From the NCBI RefSeq assembly GCF_030433685.1, contig NZ_JAROCF010000001.1, forward strand, positions 3,472,001 to 3,536,000: a stretch of 64,000 nucleotides of DNA, written 5' to 3'. Position 1 is the stretch's first letter. The number at the start of each line of letters is the position of its first letter. Shown here piece by piece: positions 8,763-16,694 of this stretch. The DNA is from Leifsonia williamsii. Lineage in GTDB: Bacteria; Actinomycetota; Actinomycetes; Actinomycetales; Microbacteriaceae. The position numbers and the translations under genes were made by a program. The notes beneath the pieces were generated by a model. That model was not told where the DNA came from, searched no databases, and saw nothing but the letters and a program-made list of their open reading frames with translations.

Positions 8763-10764
8763 CCGCGGTGGTGAGCCCGACCGGGATCTGAGCCGGGGCG
8801 ATCAGGGTGCGCCCGACGGTGTCGGCCACGCTCACCAGCACCGCCCCGAGCAGGGCGGCGACCGGCAGCACGCGCGCGCTGCGCCTCCCGACCAGCGAAC
8901 GGGCGGCGTGCGTGGCGACCAGGCCGACGAACCCGATGACGCCGACGGCGGAGACGGCGGCGGCGCTCAGCGCGACCGCGACGGCGAGCAGCCAGAGCCG
9001 TGTCCGGCCGAGCGGGACGCCGAGGAGCCGCGGTGTGTCGGGGTCGAGTCCGACGAGGTCGAGCCGCCGATGGGCGACCGCGAGCAGCGGGGCCGCCACC
9101 ACGAGCGCGACGAGCACCGGCAGCACCTGCGGGAAGGTGCGGCCGTAGGTCGACCCCGAGAGCCACACCAGCGCCTTCGCCGCGTTGAACGGGTCGGTCA
9201 GCACGATCAGCAGGCTGGTCAGCGCCGTCGCGCCCGACGAGACGCCGATGCCGATCAGCACGAGCCGGTTCTGCTCCAGCCCGCGGCGCGCCGCCAGGCC
9301 GAAGACCAGGGCGGCTGCCGCGGTGGCGCCGATCAGCGAGAAGCCGCCGACGAGCCAGAAGGAGGCGAGCGGCACGACGGTGATGACCGCCACCGCGCCG
9401 ACGCCCGCTCCCCCGACGACGCCGAGGATGCCGGGCTCGGCGAGCGGATTGCGCGACACCGCCTGCACGATCGTGCCCGCGAGCGCGAGCGCGGCGCCCG
9501 CGAGCAGGGCGGCGAGCACCCGTGGGAGGCGGGTGTCGAGCACGAACGAGACCACCCTCCCCGCGTTCCCCGTCGCCCAGTTCCACACGTCGCCCAGCAG
9601 GAGGCGCGCGTCGCCCAGCAGCACGGCCGCGACGACGGAGGCCACCAGTGCGAGGGAGGACACCACGAGCGCGAGCACGAACGCCCGCCGCCCGCGCAGC
9701 TTGACGAAGGCGGCGCCTTCCGGCTCGGAGCTGCTGTCGCGCGACCGGTACGCGAGCCAGACCAGCACGGCCGCGCCGAAGACCGTCGTGACGATGCCGG
9801 TCGGGACCGCGACTCCGGCCTCCGCCCCGAACAGCGCCCGGAGGAGCACGTCCGCGCCGAGCACGACGAGCACCCCCGCGACCGCCGACGCGGGCAGGAA
9901 TGCGCGATGCCGCAGCAGCCCGGGCACGCGCGAGCCGACGAGGCGCACGATCGCGGGCGCGCAGAGGCCGACGAAGGCGATCGGCCCGGCCAGCGTGACC
10001 GCGACCGCGGCCAGCAGCACGGCCAGCACGACCGCGATGCTGCGCGTGAGCCGCGGGTTCACCCCGACGACGGCCGCGCCCTCGTCCCCCATCGCCAGGA
10101 TGTCGAGGCGACGGCCGAGCACGAGGAGGCCCGCGAACGCGACCGCGGCGACCGGGAGCAGCTGCAGCGCCGGCCCCATCCCGGTCTGCGCCAGGGTTCC
10201 GTTGCCCCAGGCGAAGAGACCGGTGGTCTCCTGCTGGAACAGCAGGAGCAGCATCCCGCTCATGCCGCTGAACGCCAGCGTCAGCGCCGAACCGGCGAGC
10301 ACCAGCCGTACCGGCCCCGCGCCCGCCCGCGAGAGGCCCAGCACGATCGCGGCGGCGACCAGTCCGCCCACGAACGCGACCGCTCCGGAGGACAGCGCCG
10401 GGAGGGTGACGCCGAAGGCGGCGACCGCGACGACCGCGAGATACCCGCCCGCGTTGACGGCGAGCGTGTCGGGCGACGCGAGCACGTTGCGGGAGGCGGA
10501 CTGGAGCGCGGCTCCCGCCGCCCCCAGCGATGCGCCGACGACCAGCCCGGCCACGAGCCGCGGCAGACGCGAGGCGACGAGCACGGCGTCGGCGGCCTCC
10601 GACCCCGAGCCGGAGCCGAGCCCCGCGATCGCCCGCCAGATCGCGGCGGGCGTGACCGCGGCCGTGCCCTGGCTGACGTGGAGGGCCGCGAGCGCGAGCA
10701 GGGCGACGACGGCCGCGGCGGCGAGCAGCGTGAGCCGTCCGCCGCGGCGGGCGACGTCGGTCAC
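8707..10764 (-). CDS. iron-siderophore ABC transporter permease, fused double FecCD
   Basis: A 685-residue membrane protein made of two FecCD permease domains in tandem (about residues 1-330 and 340-685), like E. coli FhuB and unlike the usual two separate proteins. Each half shows the typical segments: SRLPRLVAGLVVGASLGAAGAALQ and TRLPRVLAALLAGAALALAG near the starts, and NPLAEPGILG / GFVGLxAxHxAR-like stretches later. It forms the pore for Fe(III)-siderophore import. The GTG start (10764) overlaps the binding-protein stop (GTGA). It is the last gene of an ATPase-binding protein-permease operon behind a DtxR-type box. It overlaps the convergent methyltransferase-like gene by 56 bp. Confidence 0.92.
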   Translation of the reverse strand: MTDVARRGGRLTLLAAAAVVALLALAALHVSQGTAAVTPAAIWRAIAGLGSGSGSEAADAVLVASRLPRLVAGLVVGASLGAAGAALQSASRNVLASPDTLAVNAGGYLAVVAVAAFGVTLPALSSGAVAFVGGLVAAAIVLGLSRAGAGPVRLVLAGSALTLAFSGMSGMLLLLFQQETTGLFAWGNGTLAQTGMGPALQLLPVAAVAFAGLLVLGRRLDILAMGDEGAAVVGVNPRLTRSIAVVLAVLLAAVAVTLAGPIAFVGLCAPAIVRLVGSRVPGLLRHRAFLPASAVAGVLVVLGADVLLRALFGAEAGVAVPTGIVTTVFGAAVLVWLAYRSRDSSSEPEGAAFVKLRGRRAFVLALVVSSLALVASVVAAVLLGDARLLLGDVWNWATGNAGRVVSFVLDTRLPRVLAALLAGAALALAGTIVQAVSRNPLAEPGILGVVGGAGVGAVAVITVVPLASFWLVGGFSLIGATAAAALVFGLAARRGLEQNRLVLIGIGVSSGATALTSLLIVLTDPFNAAKALVWLSGSTYGRTFPQVLPVLVALVVAAPLLAVAHRRLDLVGLDPDTPRLLGVPLGRTRLWLLAVAVALSAAAVSAVGVIGFVGLVATHAARSLVGRRSARVLPVAALLGAVLVSVADTVGRTLIAPAQIPVGLTTAVIGAPYFLWLLWRSRAEA

Positions 10765-11738
10765 TTCGTCAGCGCGCTCACGAGGGCGTCGACGTACTGG
10801 GTCATCGACGCGGTCCCGCCGAACATCCAGATGCCGTCGGGGAGGCGCGTGGCGTGGCCCGCCTTCACGAACGCCAGCGAATTCCACACGGCGTTGTCCG
10901 TGAGACCGTCGGCGAACGGGTCGCCGTCGGTGTCGTTGGCGATGTAGACGAAGCGGGTGTCGGCCGGGAGCGCGGTGAGCCCCTCCACGTCGGTCGAGGC
11001 GAGACCGTACGCCTCGTCGCCCTTCAGCGTCCACGGGTCGGTCAGGCCGAGCTTCTCGTTGACGTCCGCGATGAGCGAGCCCTTCACGTACGGGCGGACG
11101 CTGACCTGGCCGCCCTGCTGCCAGCCGTCGGCGAAGGCGACGGGCGTGCCGCCGAGGCCGGCGTCGGCGAGCTTCTTCTTCCCGTCGGCCAGGGCCGCGT
11201 CGAAGGCGTCGAGCGCGTCGCCGGCCTCGTCCTCCGTGCCGGTGGCCTTCGCGATCATGGTCAGGTTGTCCTTCATCTGCTGCAGCTGCCTGCTCGCGTC
11301 GGCGGAGCGCACGACGACAACGGGCGCGACCTTCTCGAGCTGGTCGATGGCCGAGTCGGCGAGGTCGGTCGTCGCCACGACCAGGTCGGGCTTGAGCGCG
11401 GCGACGGTGTCGACGCTGGGCTCGCCGCGGGTGCCGATGTCCTTGGTGCCGGCCGGGAGCTTCTCCGCTGTGTCCCAGGCGGTGTAACCGGTGACGTCGG
11501 CAGCGCCCACCGGCTCGACGCCGAGCGTGAGCAGCGCCTCCACCACGTTCCACTCGGTGCCGACCACGCGCTTCGCGGGACCGTCGAGCGAGACCTTCTC
11601 GCCGCGCGCGTCGGTCACCGTGAGCGAGCCGGAGCCCTCCTGCGCGTCGGCGGCGGGCTCTGTCGTCCCGCAGCCGGCGAGGGCGAGGGTCGCGGCCGCG
11701 GCGAGGGCGGCGGCGGGCAGGAGGCGGCGGAGGTTCAT
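10761..11738 (-). CDS. iron-siderophore ABC transporter substrate-binding lipoprotein
   Basis: A 325-residue periplasmic-binding-protein-type lipoprotein (FecB/FhuD family). The signal peptide ends in the lipobox LAGC (cysteine near residue 23). The mature domain carries the two-lobe signature: KRVVGTEWNVVEALLTLGVEPVGAAD in the first lobe and AALKPDLVVATTDLADS in the hinge region. It delivers Fe-siderophore to the fused permease. It overlaps the ATPase gene by 4 nt upstream and the permease by 4 nt downstream, so the three genes form one coupled unit. The exact siderophore cannot be told; no siderophore synthesis gene is in the window. Confidence 0.93.
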   Translation of the reverse strand: MNLRRLLPAAALAAAATLALAGCGTTEPAADAQEGSGSLTVTDARGEKVSLDGPAKRVVGTEWNVVEALLTLGVEPVGAADVTGYTAWDTAEKLPAGTKDIGTRGEPSVDTVAALKPDLVVATTDLADSAIDQLEKVAPVVVVRSADASRQLQQMKDNLTMIAKATGTEDEAGDALDAFDAALADGKKKLADAGLGGTPVAFADGWQQGGQVSVRPYVKGSLIADVNEKLGLTDPWTLKGDEAYGLASTDVEGLTALPADTRFVYIANDTDGDPFADGLTDNAVWNSLAFVKAGHATRLPDGIWMFGGTASMTQYVDALVSALTK

Positions 11739-12634
11739 GAGGTCCTTTCGGCGGTGACGGACGTGCTGCGGAGGTGGTGCGCACCGACCGCCCGCGTGCG
11801 CGGGACGCCGGTGAGCGGATCGAGGTCGACGTGGATGCGGATGCCGTAGACGCGCGTGAGCAGCTCGGCGTCGTAGACCTCTGCCGCGCCTCCCGCCGCC
11901 ACCACACGGCCCTCGGAGAGGAGGACGACGCGATCGGAGACGGCGGCGGCCTGGTCGAGATCGTGCAGGACCATGCCGACGGTCACGCCGTGCACGTCGG
12001 CGAGCTCGCGGGCCAGGTCGAGGATCTCGACCTGGTAGCGCAGGTCGAGGTAGGTGGTGGGCTCGTCGAGCAGCAGGACGTCGGTGTCCTGCGCGAGGCA
12101 GCAGGCGAGCCAGACGCGCTGCAGCTGGCCGCCGGAGAGCGCCTCCACGCCGCGGTCGGCGAAGGCGGTCACGCCGGTGAGCCGCATGGCGCGCTCGACG
12201 GCGGCGGCGCCCTGCGGGTCGGTGCCGCGCAGGCGCGCCCGGTAGGGGTGCCTGCCGAAGCCGACCACGTCGCGGACGCTGAGCCCGGCCGGGGTGGGGC
12301 GGCTCTGCGCGAGCAGGGTCACGCGGCGGGCGAAGGCCGGGCGGGAGAGGGCGAGCGCGTCCTCGTCGGCGCCGCCGTGCGCGTGCAGGGTGACCCGTCC
12401 GGCGCGGGCGTCCTTCAGTCGCGCGATCGCCCGCAGCAGCGTCGACTTGCCGCTGCCGTTCGGGCCGATGAGCGAGGTGACGCGACCGGCGGGGAGGCGG
12501 AGGTCGGCCTCCCGCACCACATCGTCGCCGTCGTAGGCGACCGTCATGCCCAGCGCGGTGAGCCCGACGGGGCCGGTCGCGAGAGCGGCCTCCTGTGCGG
12601 GCAGCGTCGAACTCGGACGGAGGGAGGGGGTCAC
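11735..12634 (-). CDS. iron-siderophore ABC transporter ATPase
   Basis: A 299-residue FepC/FhuC-type ATPase. Walker A is GPNGSGKST, the signature is LSGGQLQRVW, Walker B is DVLLLDEPTTYLD, followed by the switch histidine in MVLHDLDQAA. It energises the fused FecCD permease. The start shown is GTG 12634, only 5 bp from the DtxR-type box at 12640-12658; this leaves no room for a Shine-Dalgarno, so the transcript may be leaderless or translation may begin further in (for example the ATG of MTVAYDGDDVV, about residue 30). First gene of the operon and predicted to be repressed under iron sufficiency. Confidence 0.92.
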   Translation of the reverse strand: MTPSLRPSSTLPAQEAALATGPVGLTALGMTVAYDGDDVVREADLRLPAGRVTSLIGPNGSGKSTLLRAIARLKDARAGRVTLHAHGGADEDALALSRPAFARRVTLLAQSRPTPAGLSVRDVVGFGRHPYRARLRGTDPQGAAAVERAMRLTGVTAFADRGVEALSGGQLQRVWLACCLAQDTDVLLLDEPTTYLDLRYQVEILDLARELADVHGVTVGMVLHDLDQAAAVSDRVVLLSEGRVVAAGGAAEVYDAELLTRVYGIRIHVDLDPLTGVPRTRAVGAHHLRSTSVTAERTS

Positions 12635-12639
12635 GCAGG

Positions 12640-12658
12640 TTAGGTTAGCATTACCTAA
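12640..12658 (-). promoter_or_regulatory. DtxR/IdeR iron box
   Basis: TTAGGTTAGCATTACCTAA matches the established 19-bp DtxR/IdeR consensus TTAGGTTAGSCTAACCTAA at all but two positions. It lies directly upstream of the iron transporter operon, so iron-bound DtxR should repress this operon. Confidence 0.9.
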
Positions 12659-12711
12659 AAAGCCGTCGTCAAGTCAGGACCGTGAGGTCGGCGCCCGTCG
12701 ACTCGGGCAGC

Positions 12712-13821
12712 TCAGCCGCGCGGCTTGCGCGTCACCGCACCCAGGCGCGGCAGGCGCGGCACGTCGGCCTCGGCGCCCGCCTCCGGCGGCACGACGACCT
12801 CCTGCGCGGCGGCGACGGCCGTGCCGTCCGCGTCGACCGTGAGCGTGGCCGCGGCGTCCGTTCCGCGCTTGACGACGGCCAGCGCGATCGGCCCCAGCTC
12901 GTAGTGGAGGGCCGACGAGGTGACCGCGCCGACCTCCTTGCCGTCGAGCGACACGACGGCCCCTTGCGCCGGATGCACGCCCTCCGAGCCGTCCAGGTGC
13001 AGCATGACCAGGCGCCGCGGCGGGTGGCCGAGGTTGTGCACCTTCGCCACCGTCTCCTGGCCGCGGTAGCAGCCCTTGGTCAGGTGCACGGCGGTGCGCA
13101 GCCAGTCGAGCTCGTGCGGGATGGTGCGCTCGTCGACCTCCGTCGAGAACCGCGGCCGCCAGGCGGCGATGCGCAATGCGTCGGCCGCCAGCGTGCCGGC
13201 GGCGGCGAACTCGCCGGCGGCGACGCGGTCGACGATGCCCGCGAGGGCGTCGCGTGGGACCAGCCGCTCGCTCCAGCTCCAGTCGGCGCCGGGATGCTCA
13301 CCGCGCGCGTACTGATGGCCGCCCGGCGTGACGGCGTGCCACGGGTCGTGCCAGACCAGCGGAACCCCGTTCGAGACGGCTGCTGGGAGGTCGGGCTCGC
13401 CGAGCGTGCCGATCGTCGCGTACTCGTCGGTGCGGTCCGCCACCTCCACCCGCAGCATGAAGCGCATGGAGTCCAGCCAGCCGCGCAGCCCCTCCGCCTC
13501 CGGCCGGTCGACCAGCAGCCAGACGGTCTCGCCGTCCTCGACGATCCGTGCCGCGTGCTCGACCCGGCCGGTGACGTCGAGCAGGAGGGTCTCGGACGAC
13601 TCCCCCGGCTGCAGCCCGGTCAGGGCCTGGCTGGTCAGCGAGTTGAGCCAGCTGAGCCGGTCGGGGCCGGTGACCGTCAGCACGGCGCGGTCGGACAGGT
13701 CGACGATCGCGCGGCCCTCCGCCAGCGCCCGCTGCTCGGCGAGCGGGTTGCCGTAGTGCGCGGGGACGCCCGTCTCCGCGATGTCGACGGCGCCGGGGAG
13801 GCCGAGGAACGGCGATGCCAT
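12712..13821 (-). CDS. ygfZ: YgfZ/GcvT-domain folate-binding protein
   Basis: A 369-residue member of the YgfZ (COG0354) family, related to the aminomethyltransferase GcvT. The diagnostic motif KGCYRGQE is present (context HLTKGCYRGQETVAK), whose cysteine is conserved. YgfZ proteins bind tetrahydrofolate and help maintain certain Fe-S enzymes. The N-terminal segment AHYGNPLAEQRAL matches the family start, supporting ATG 13821. It follows the nitrobindin-like gene by 16 bp on the same strand; that pairing is common in Actinobacteria. The adjacent iron uptake operon makes an Fe-S link plausible but this is inference. Confidence 0.88.
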   Translation of the reverse strand: MASPFLGLPGAVDIAETGVPAHYGNPLAEQRALAEGRAIVDLSDRAVLTVTGPDRLSWLNSLTSQALTGLQPGESSETLLLDVTGRVEHAARIVEDGETVWLLVDRPEAEGLRGWLDSMRFMLRVEVADRTDEYATIGTLGEPDLPAAVSNGVPLVWHDPWHAVTPGGHQYARGEHPGADWSWSERLVPRDALAGIVDRVAAGEFAAAGTLAADALRIAAWRPRFSTEVDERTIPHELDWLRTAVHLTKGCYRGQETVAKVHNLGHPPRRLVMLHLDGSEGVHPAQGAVVSLDGKEVGAVTSSALHYELGPIALAVVKRGTDAAATLTVDADGTAVAAAQEVVVPPEAGAEADVPRLPRLGAVTRKPRG

Positions 13822-13837
13822 CAGCTGTCCGCCTTCG

Positions 13838-14434
13838 TCAGTCGACCTTGGCGAGCCGCGCCGAGGCGTGGGTGCGCAGGTCCTGGCCGAGCGCCGCGAT
13901 GTCCCAGGCCCAGAGGAGGTGCCCCTCCACCAGTCCGTACAGCCGCGTCGCCGCCGAGTACTCCTTGGCGCCCGCGGTGCGCACGACGGCGTCGGTCGCG
14001 AGGTCGATGCGCGGACCGGCGACCTGGCCGAGGTAGAGCTCGCTGACACCGTCGGGGTGGATGATCGCCACGTCGATGTCGAAGCCGCCGTGGGAGTTGC
14101 GCAGCGTCTCCACCGACTGGGCGGTGTTGAAGGGCCGCACGCCGACGCCCGGCAGCATCGCCGGGCCCGCATCGCCTTCGATGAGCTTGCGGCTCAGCCG
14201 CCAGTAACCGGTCTCGGCCGCGAGCGGCGTGCGCTCCTCGTCCAGCACCCACGACGTGGCCGAGTAGTTGAGGTACGGCTGCCCGTCGTGACTGAAGCTG
14301 ATCCGCTGACCGAACTCGAGCTCGGTGTGGTCGTCGCCGATCGCGTAGTCGAGCACACCCGTGCCCTCCCACACGCCGAGGAGCCAGGAGAGCGGGACGA
14401 GTTCGGCCGGGAGGTCGGTCGGCAGTTCGATCAT
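13838..14434 (-). CDS. nitrobindin-like FABP-fold heme-binding protein
   Basis: A 198-residue protein of the THAP4/nitrobindin beta-barrel family (DUF1794). The diagnostic opening LSWLLGVWEGTGVLDY is seen at residues 15-30 (G-x-W-x-G-x-G), followed by a RISFSHDGQPYLNYSATSWVLDE-type segment and a late histidine-containing region. Actinobacterial nitrobindins bind heme and convert peroxynitrite to nitrate. It probably forms an operon with the downstream ygfZ gene and the upstream 36-residue membrane protein. Length is within the family range (160-200 plus). Confidence 0.85.
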   Translation of the reverse strand: MIELPTDLPAELVPLSWLLGVWEGTGVLDYAIGDDHTELEFGQRISFSHDGQPYLNYSATSWVLDEERTPLAAETGYWRLSRKLIEGDAGPAMLPGVGVRPFNTAQSVETLRNSHGGFDIDVAIIHPDGVSELYLGQVAGPRIDLATDAVVRTAGAKEYSAATRLYGLVEGHLLWAWDIAALGQDLRTHASARLAKVD

Positions 14435-14451
14435 GCGACGGCGACCGCTGC

Positions 14452-14562
14452 CTAGCGCTGCCCGCGGAACAGGTTGTAGACGACGACGCCCGAGACGCCG
14501 AGGATGGCCAGCGTGGCGAGCCCCAGGAGCCCGATGAAGAAGAGTTCGAGAGCGACGAGCAT
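14452..14562 (-). CDS. 36-residue single-pass membrane microprotein
   Basis: A small frame reading MLVALELFFIGLLGLATLAI then LGVSGVVVYNLFRGQR. It is almost wholly one transmembrane helix with a short basic C-terminal tail (Arg-Gly-Gln-Arg). It sits 17 bp before the nitrobindin-like gene on the same strand and stops with TAG. The clean hydrophobic helix with a positively charged end and the tight spacing suggest a real gene; no obvious Shine-Dalgarno is present. Function unknown. Confidence 0.55.
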   Translation of the reverse strand: MLVALELFFIGLLGLATLAILGVSGVVVYNLFRGQR

Positions 14563-14607
14563 GCCGCCAGTCTAGTCGGGCCGTCCGACGGTTGCGGGAA
14601 GGCGGGC

Positions 14608-14991
14608 TCAGGCCGACAGCGCGATCGCCCCGAGGATCGCGCCGGTCACGCCGAGCACGACGAAGCAGCCGGTGAGCGTGGCCGCGAGGCGGTCAACGAA
14701 ACCGTCCTTGTGCTGGGTCGCGAGCTGGGCGACGAAGGCGAGCAGCACGCACACGGCGAGCGCGAGCGACAGCCAGGCGGCGTACTGGTCGGGCTGCGAG
14801 ACCGTGCCGATCAGGACGCCGAGCACGAGCGCGACCGCCCACACGGCGATCACGCTGGCGATCCTGGCGCCGCGCGAGAGCGGCGGCGGCAGGGGCGCGG
14901 CGGCGGCGGGGCCGAGGCCGTGCACCTCCGGCTCCTCCCCCAGCGGCGCGGGAGGCTCGTGGAGCGGCTGCTCCGGCGTCGCGTCGGTCAT
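14608..14991 (-). CDS. small integral membrane protein of unknown function
   Basis: A 127-residue protein with a Pro/Glu/Ala-rich cytoplasmic N-terminus (about residues 1-40) and three predicted transmembrane helices (about 45-65, 70-92 and 105-125). The start ATG 14991 is preferred to a farther upstream GTG-type start because the region before it overlaps the promoter zone of the divergent GlnR-like gene. No motif is recognised. It lies 90 bp upstream of the GlnR-like gene in the opposite direction and 45 bp before the microprotein gene on the same strand. Confidence 0.75.
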   Translation of the reverse strand: MTDATPEQPLHEPPAPLGEEPEVHGLGPAAAAPLPPPLSRGARIASVIAVWAVALVLGVLIGTVSQPDQYAAWLSLALAVCVLLAFVAQLATQHKDGFVDRLAATLTGCFVVLGVTGAILGAIALSA

Positions 14992-15080
14992 GCACCCATT
15001 GTGCCCCTCCACGCACCGCGGGAGGGACACGCCCGCGGTTCCGGTAGCATTGCGGCACGAGCAGGGTGAGGAGGTACTGA

Positions 15081-15773
15081 GTGGCGCAGTTGTTGATCCT
15101 CACCTCCGCGCCCGATGCGGAGGTGCTCCCGTCGCTCGCCCTCCTCAGCCACCGCACCCGCCAGATCCCCGCAGAGCCGGCCGCCCTCGTGAACGCGCCG
15201 AGCTGCGACCTGATCTTCGTCGACGCCCGCCGCGACCTCGCGAGCGCCAAGTCGCTGTGCAAGATCCTCACCACGACGGGCGTCACCGTGCCGCTGCTGC
15301 TGGTCCTCACCGAGGGCGGCCTGACGGCGGTCAGTGCCGACTGGGGCGTCAACGACGTCGTGCTCGACACGGCGGGCCCCGCGGAGGTCGACGCGCGCAT
15401 CCGCCTCGCGATCGGCCGGCAGACGCAGGAGCACTCGCAGACCAAGATCCAGGCCTCCGGCATCACGATCGACGAGGCCAGCTACTCCGCGAAGGCGCAC
15501 GGCCGCCAGCTCGACCTCACCTTCAAGGAGTTCGAGCTGCTGCGGTTCTTCGCGACGCACCCCTCGCGCGTCTTCACGCGCGAGCAGCTGCTGAGCGAGG
15601 TGTGGGGGTACGACTACTTCGGCGGCACGCGCACCGTCGACGTGCACGTGCGGCGGCTGCGCGCCAAGCTCGGCGACCTGGAGTCGCTGATCGGCACGGT
15701 GCGCAACGTCGGATACCGGTTCAACGTGTACGAGGACGACAATGAGCGCCTCCCCTCCTCCGTCCGGCCCTGA
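15081..15773 (+). CDS. glnR: GlnR-like orphan response regulator
   Basis: A 230-residue OmpR-type regulator resembling actinobacterial GlnR, the master regulator of nitrogen metabolism. The receiver-like domain (1-120) keeps the aspartate equivalent D48 ([10 protein letters not shown]) but replaces the usual acidic pair near residue 8 with Thr-Ser, as in GlnR proteins that act without classical phosphorylation. The winged-helix domain (about 130-225) contains [40 protein letters not shown] and NVGYRF. No histidine kinase is adjacent. The GTG start follows GGTGAGGAGGT. Its end overlaps the mshD start by 32 bp, so the two are probably co-transcribed; a GlnR-mshD order is common in Actinobacteria. 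Confidence 0.8.
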   Translation: MAQLLILTSAPDAEVLPSLALLSHRTRQIPAEPAALVNAPSCDLIFVDARRDLASAKSLCKILTTTGVTVPLLLVLTEGGLTAVSADWGVNDVVLDTAGPAEVDARIRLAIGRQTQEHSQTKIQASGITIDEASYSAKAHGRQLDLTFKEFELLRFFATHPSRVFTREQLLSEVWGYDYFGGTRTVDVHVRRLRAKLGDLESLIGTVRNVGYRFNVYEDDNERLPSSVRP

Positions 15774-16638
15774 CGCCGCCCGGCTCAGCGCTGCCGACCT
15801 CGGCGACCCCGGGCAGCGGGAGGCGTTCTTCGGCGTGGCCGACGCCGCCCGCGCGGCGGACGGGGCCGATCCCTTCAACGAGCAGACCAGGCTCGACGTC
15901 GACAGCGGGCGGCGCACGCCGTACCTCGTGCGCGCGGCCGGCCGGGTCGTCGGCGCTGCGGTGCTGGGCGGCGGCGAGCTCGACCTGGCGGTGCTGCCGT
16001 CCGATCGGCGGCGCGGCGTCGCGACCCGCGTGGCGGAGGCGCTGCTCGGCGATGTCGACGGGCCGGTGACGGCGTGGGCGCACGGCGACGACCCCGCGGC
16101 CGCACGGCTGGCCGGGCGGTTCGGCTTCGAGCGGGTGCGCACGCTGCTCAAGCTGGGGACTCCGCTGGACGCCGAGCCGCAGACCGTGGAGATCCCGGCG
16201 GGGTACGAGCTGACGGCGCTGCGACCCGGACTGGACGACGAGGAGTGGGTGGCGCTCAACGCGCGTGTCTTCGCCGGCCATCCCGAGCAGGGCGCGCTTA
16301 CCGTCGACGACCTGCAGGCGCGGCAGGCGGAGCCGTGGTTCGACGCGGGCGACGTGCTGCTGCTGCGCGACGGCTCCGGCCGGCTGGTCGGGTACGACTG
16401 GGTGAAGGTGGAGGCCGGAGCGGCGGCGGGCGAGATCTACGTGCTCGGCGTCGCGCCGGAGGAGGCGGGACGCGGCCTGGGCCGCGCGCTCCTCGCGGCC
16501 GGGCTGTGGCGGCTGCGCGACCGCGGCTGTACGGAGGCGGAGCTGTATGTGGAGGGCGACAACGCCGCGGCGCTCCCGCTGTACCGGTCGGCCGGGTTCG
16601 CGGACCGCTCCGTCGATGTCCACTACCGGCGCGGCTGA
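15742..16638 (+). CDS. mshD: mycothiol synthase (acetyltransferase)
   Basis: A 298-residue protein with two GNAT acetyltransferase domains in tandem. The C-terminal active domain has the acetyl-CoA loop [22 protein letters not shown] and the ending [18 protein letters not shown] typical of MshD; the N-terminal domain has [19 protein letters not shown]. MshD acetylates Cys-GlcN-Ins with acetyl-CoA, the last step of mycothiol synthesis, the main low-molecular-weight thiol of Actinobacteria. The length matches MshD (about 300). The gene starts inside the 3' end of the GlnR-like gene, suggesting translational coupling. Confidence 0.9.
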   Translation: MSASPPPSGPDAARLSAADLGDPGQREAFFGVADAARAADGADPFNEQTRLDVDSGRRTPYLVRAAGRVVGAAVLGGGELDLAVLPSDRRRGVATRVAEALLGDVDGPVTAWAHGDDPAAARLAGRFGFERVRTLLKLGTPLDAEPQTVEIPAGYELTALRPGLDDEEWVALNARVFAGHPEQGALTVDDLQARQAEPWFDAGDVLLLRDGSGRLVGYDWVKVEAGAAAGEIYVLGVAPEEAGRGLGRALLAAGLWRLRDRGCTEAELYVEGDNAAALPLYRSAGFADRSVDVHYRRG

Positions 16639-16694
16639 GCCGATTCTCCACAGATCGGCCGCCGCCGTTCATCCTGTCGTTCGGCAGTGCCAAG

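Noticed and set aside
16640..16694. Possible PHO box before ppk (GTTCATC ... GTTCGGC)
   Set aside because: The two units are 12 bp apart, not 11, and poorly match GTTNACC.
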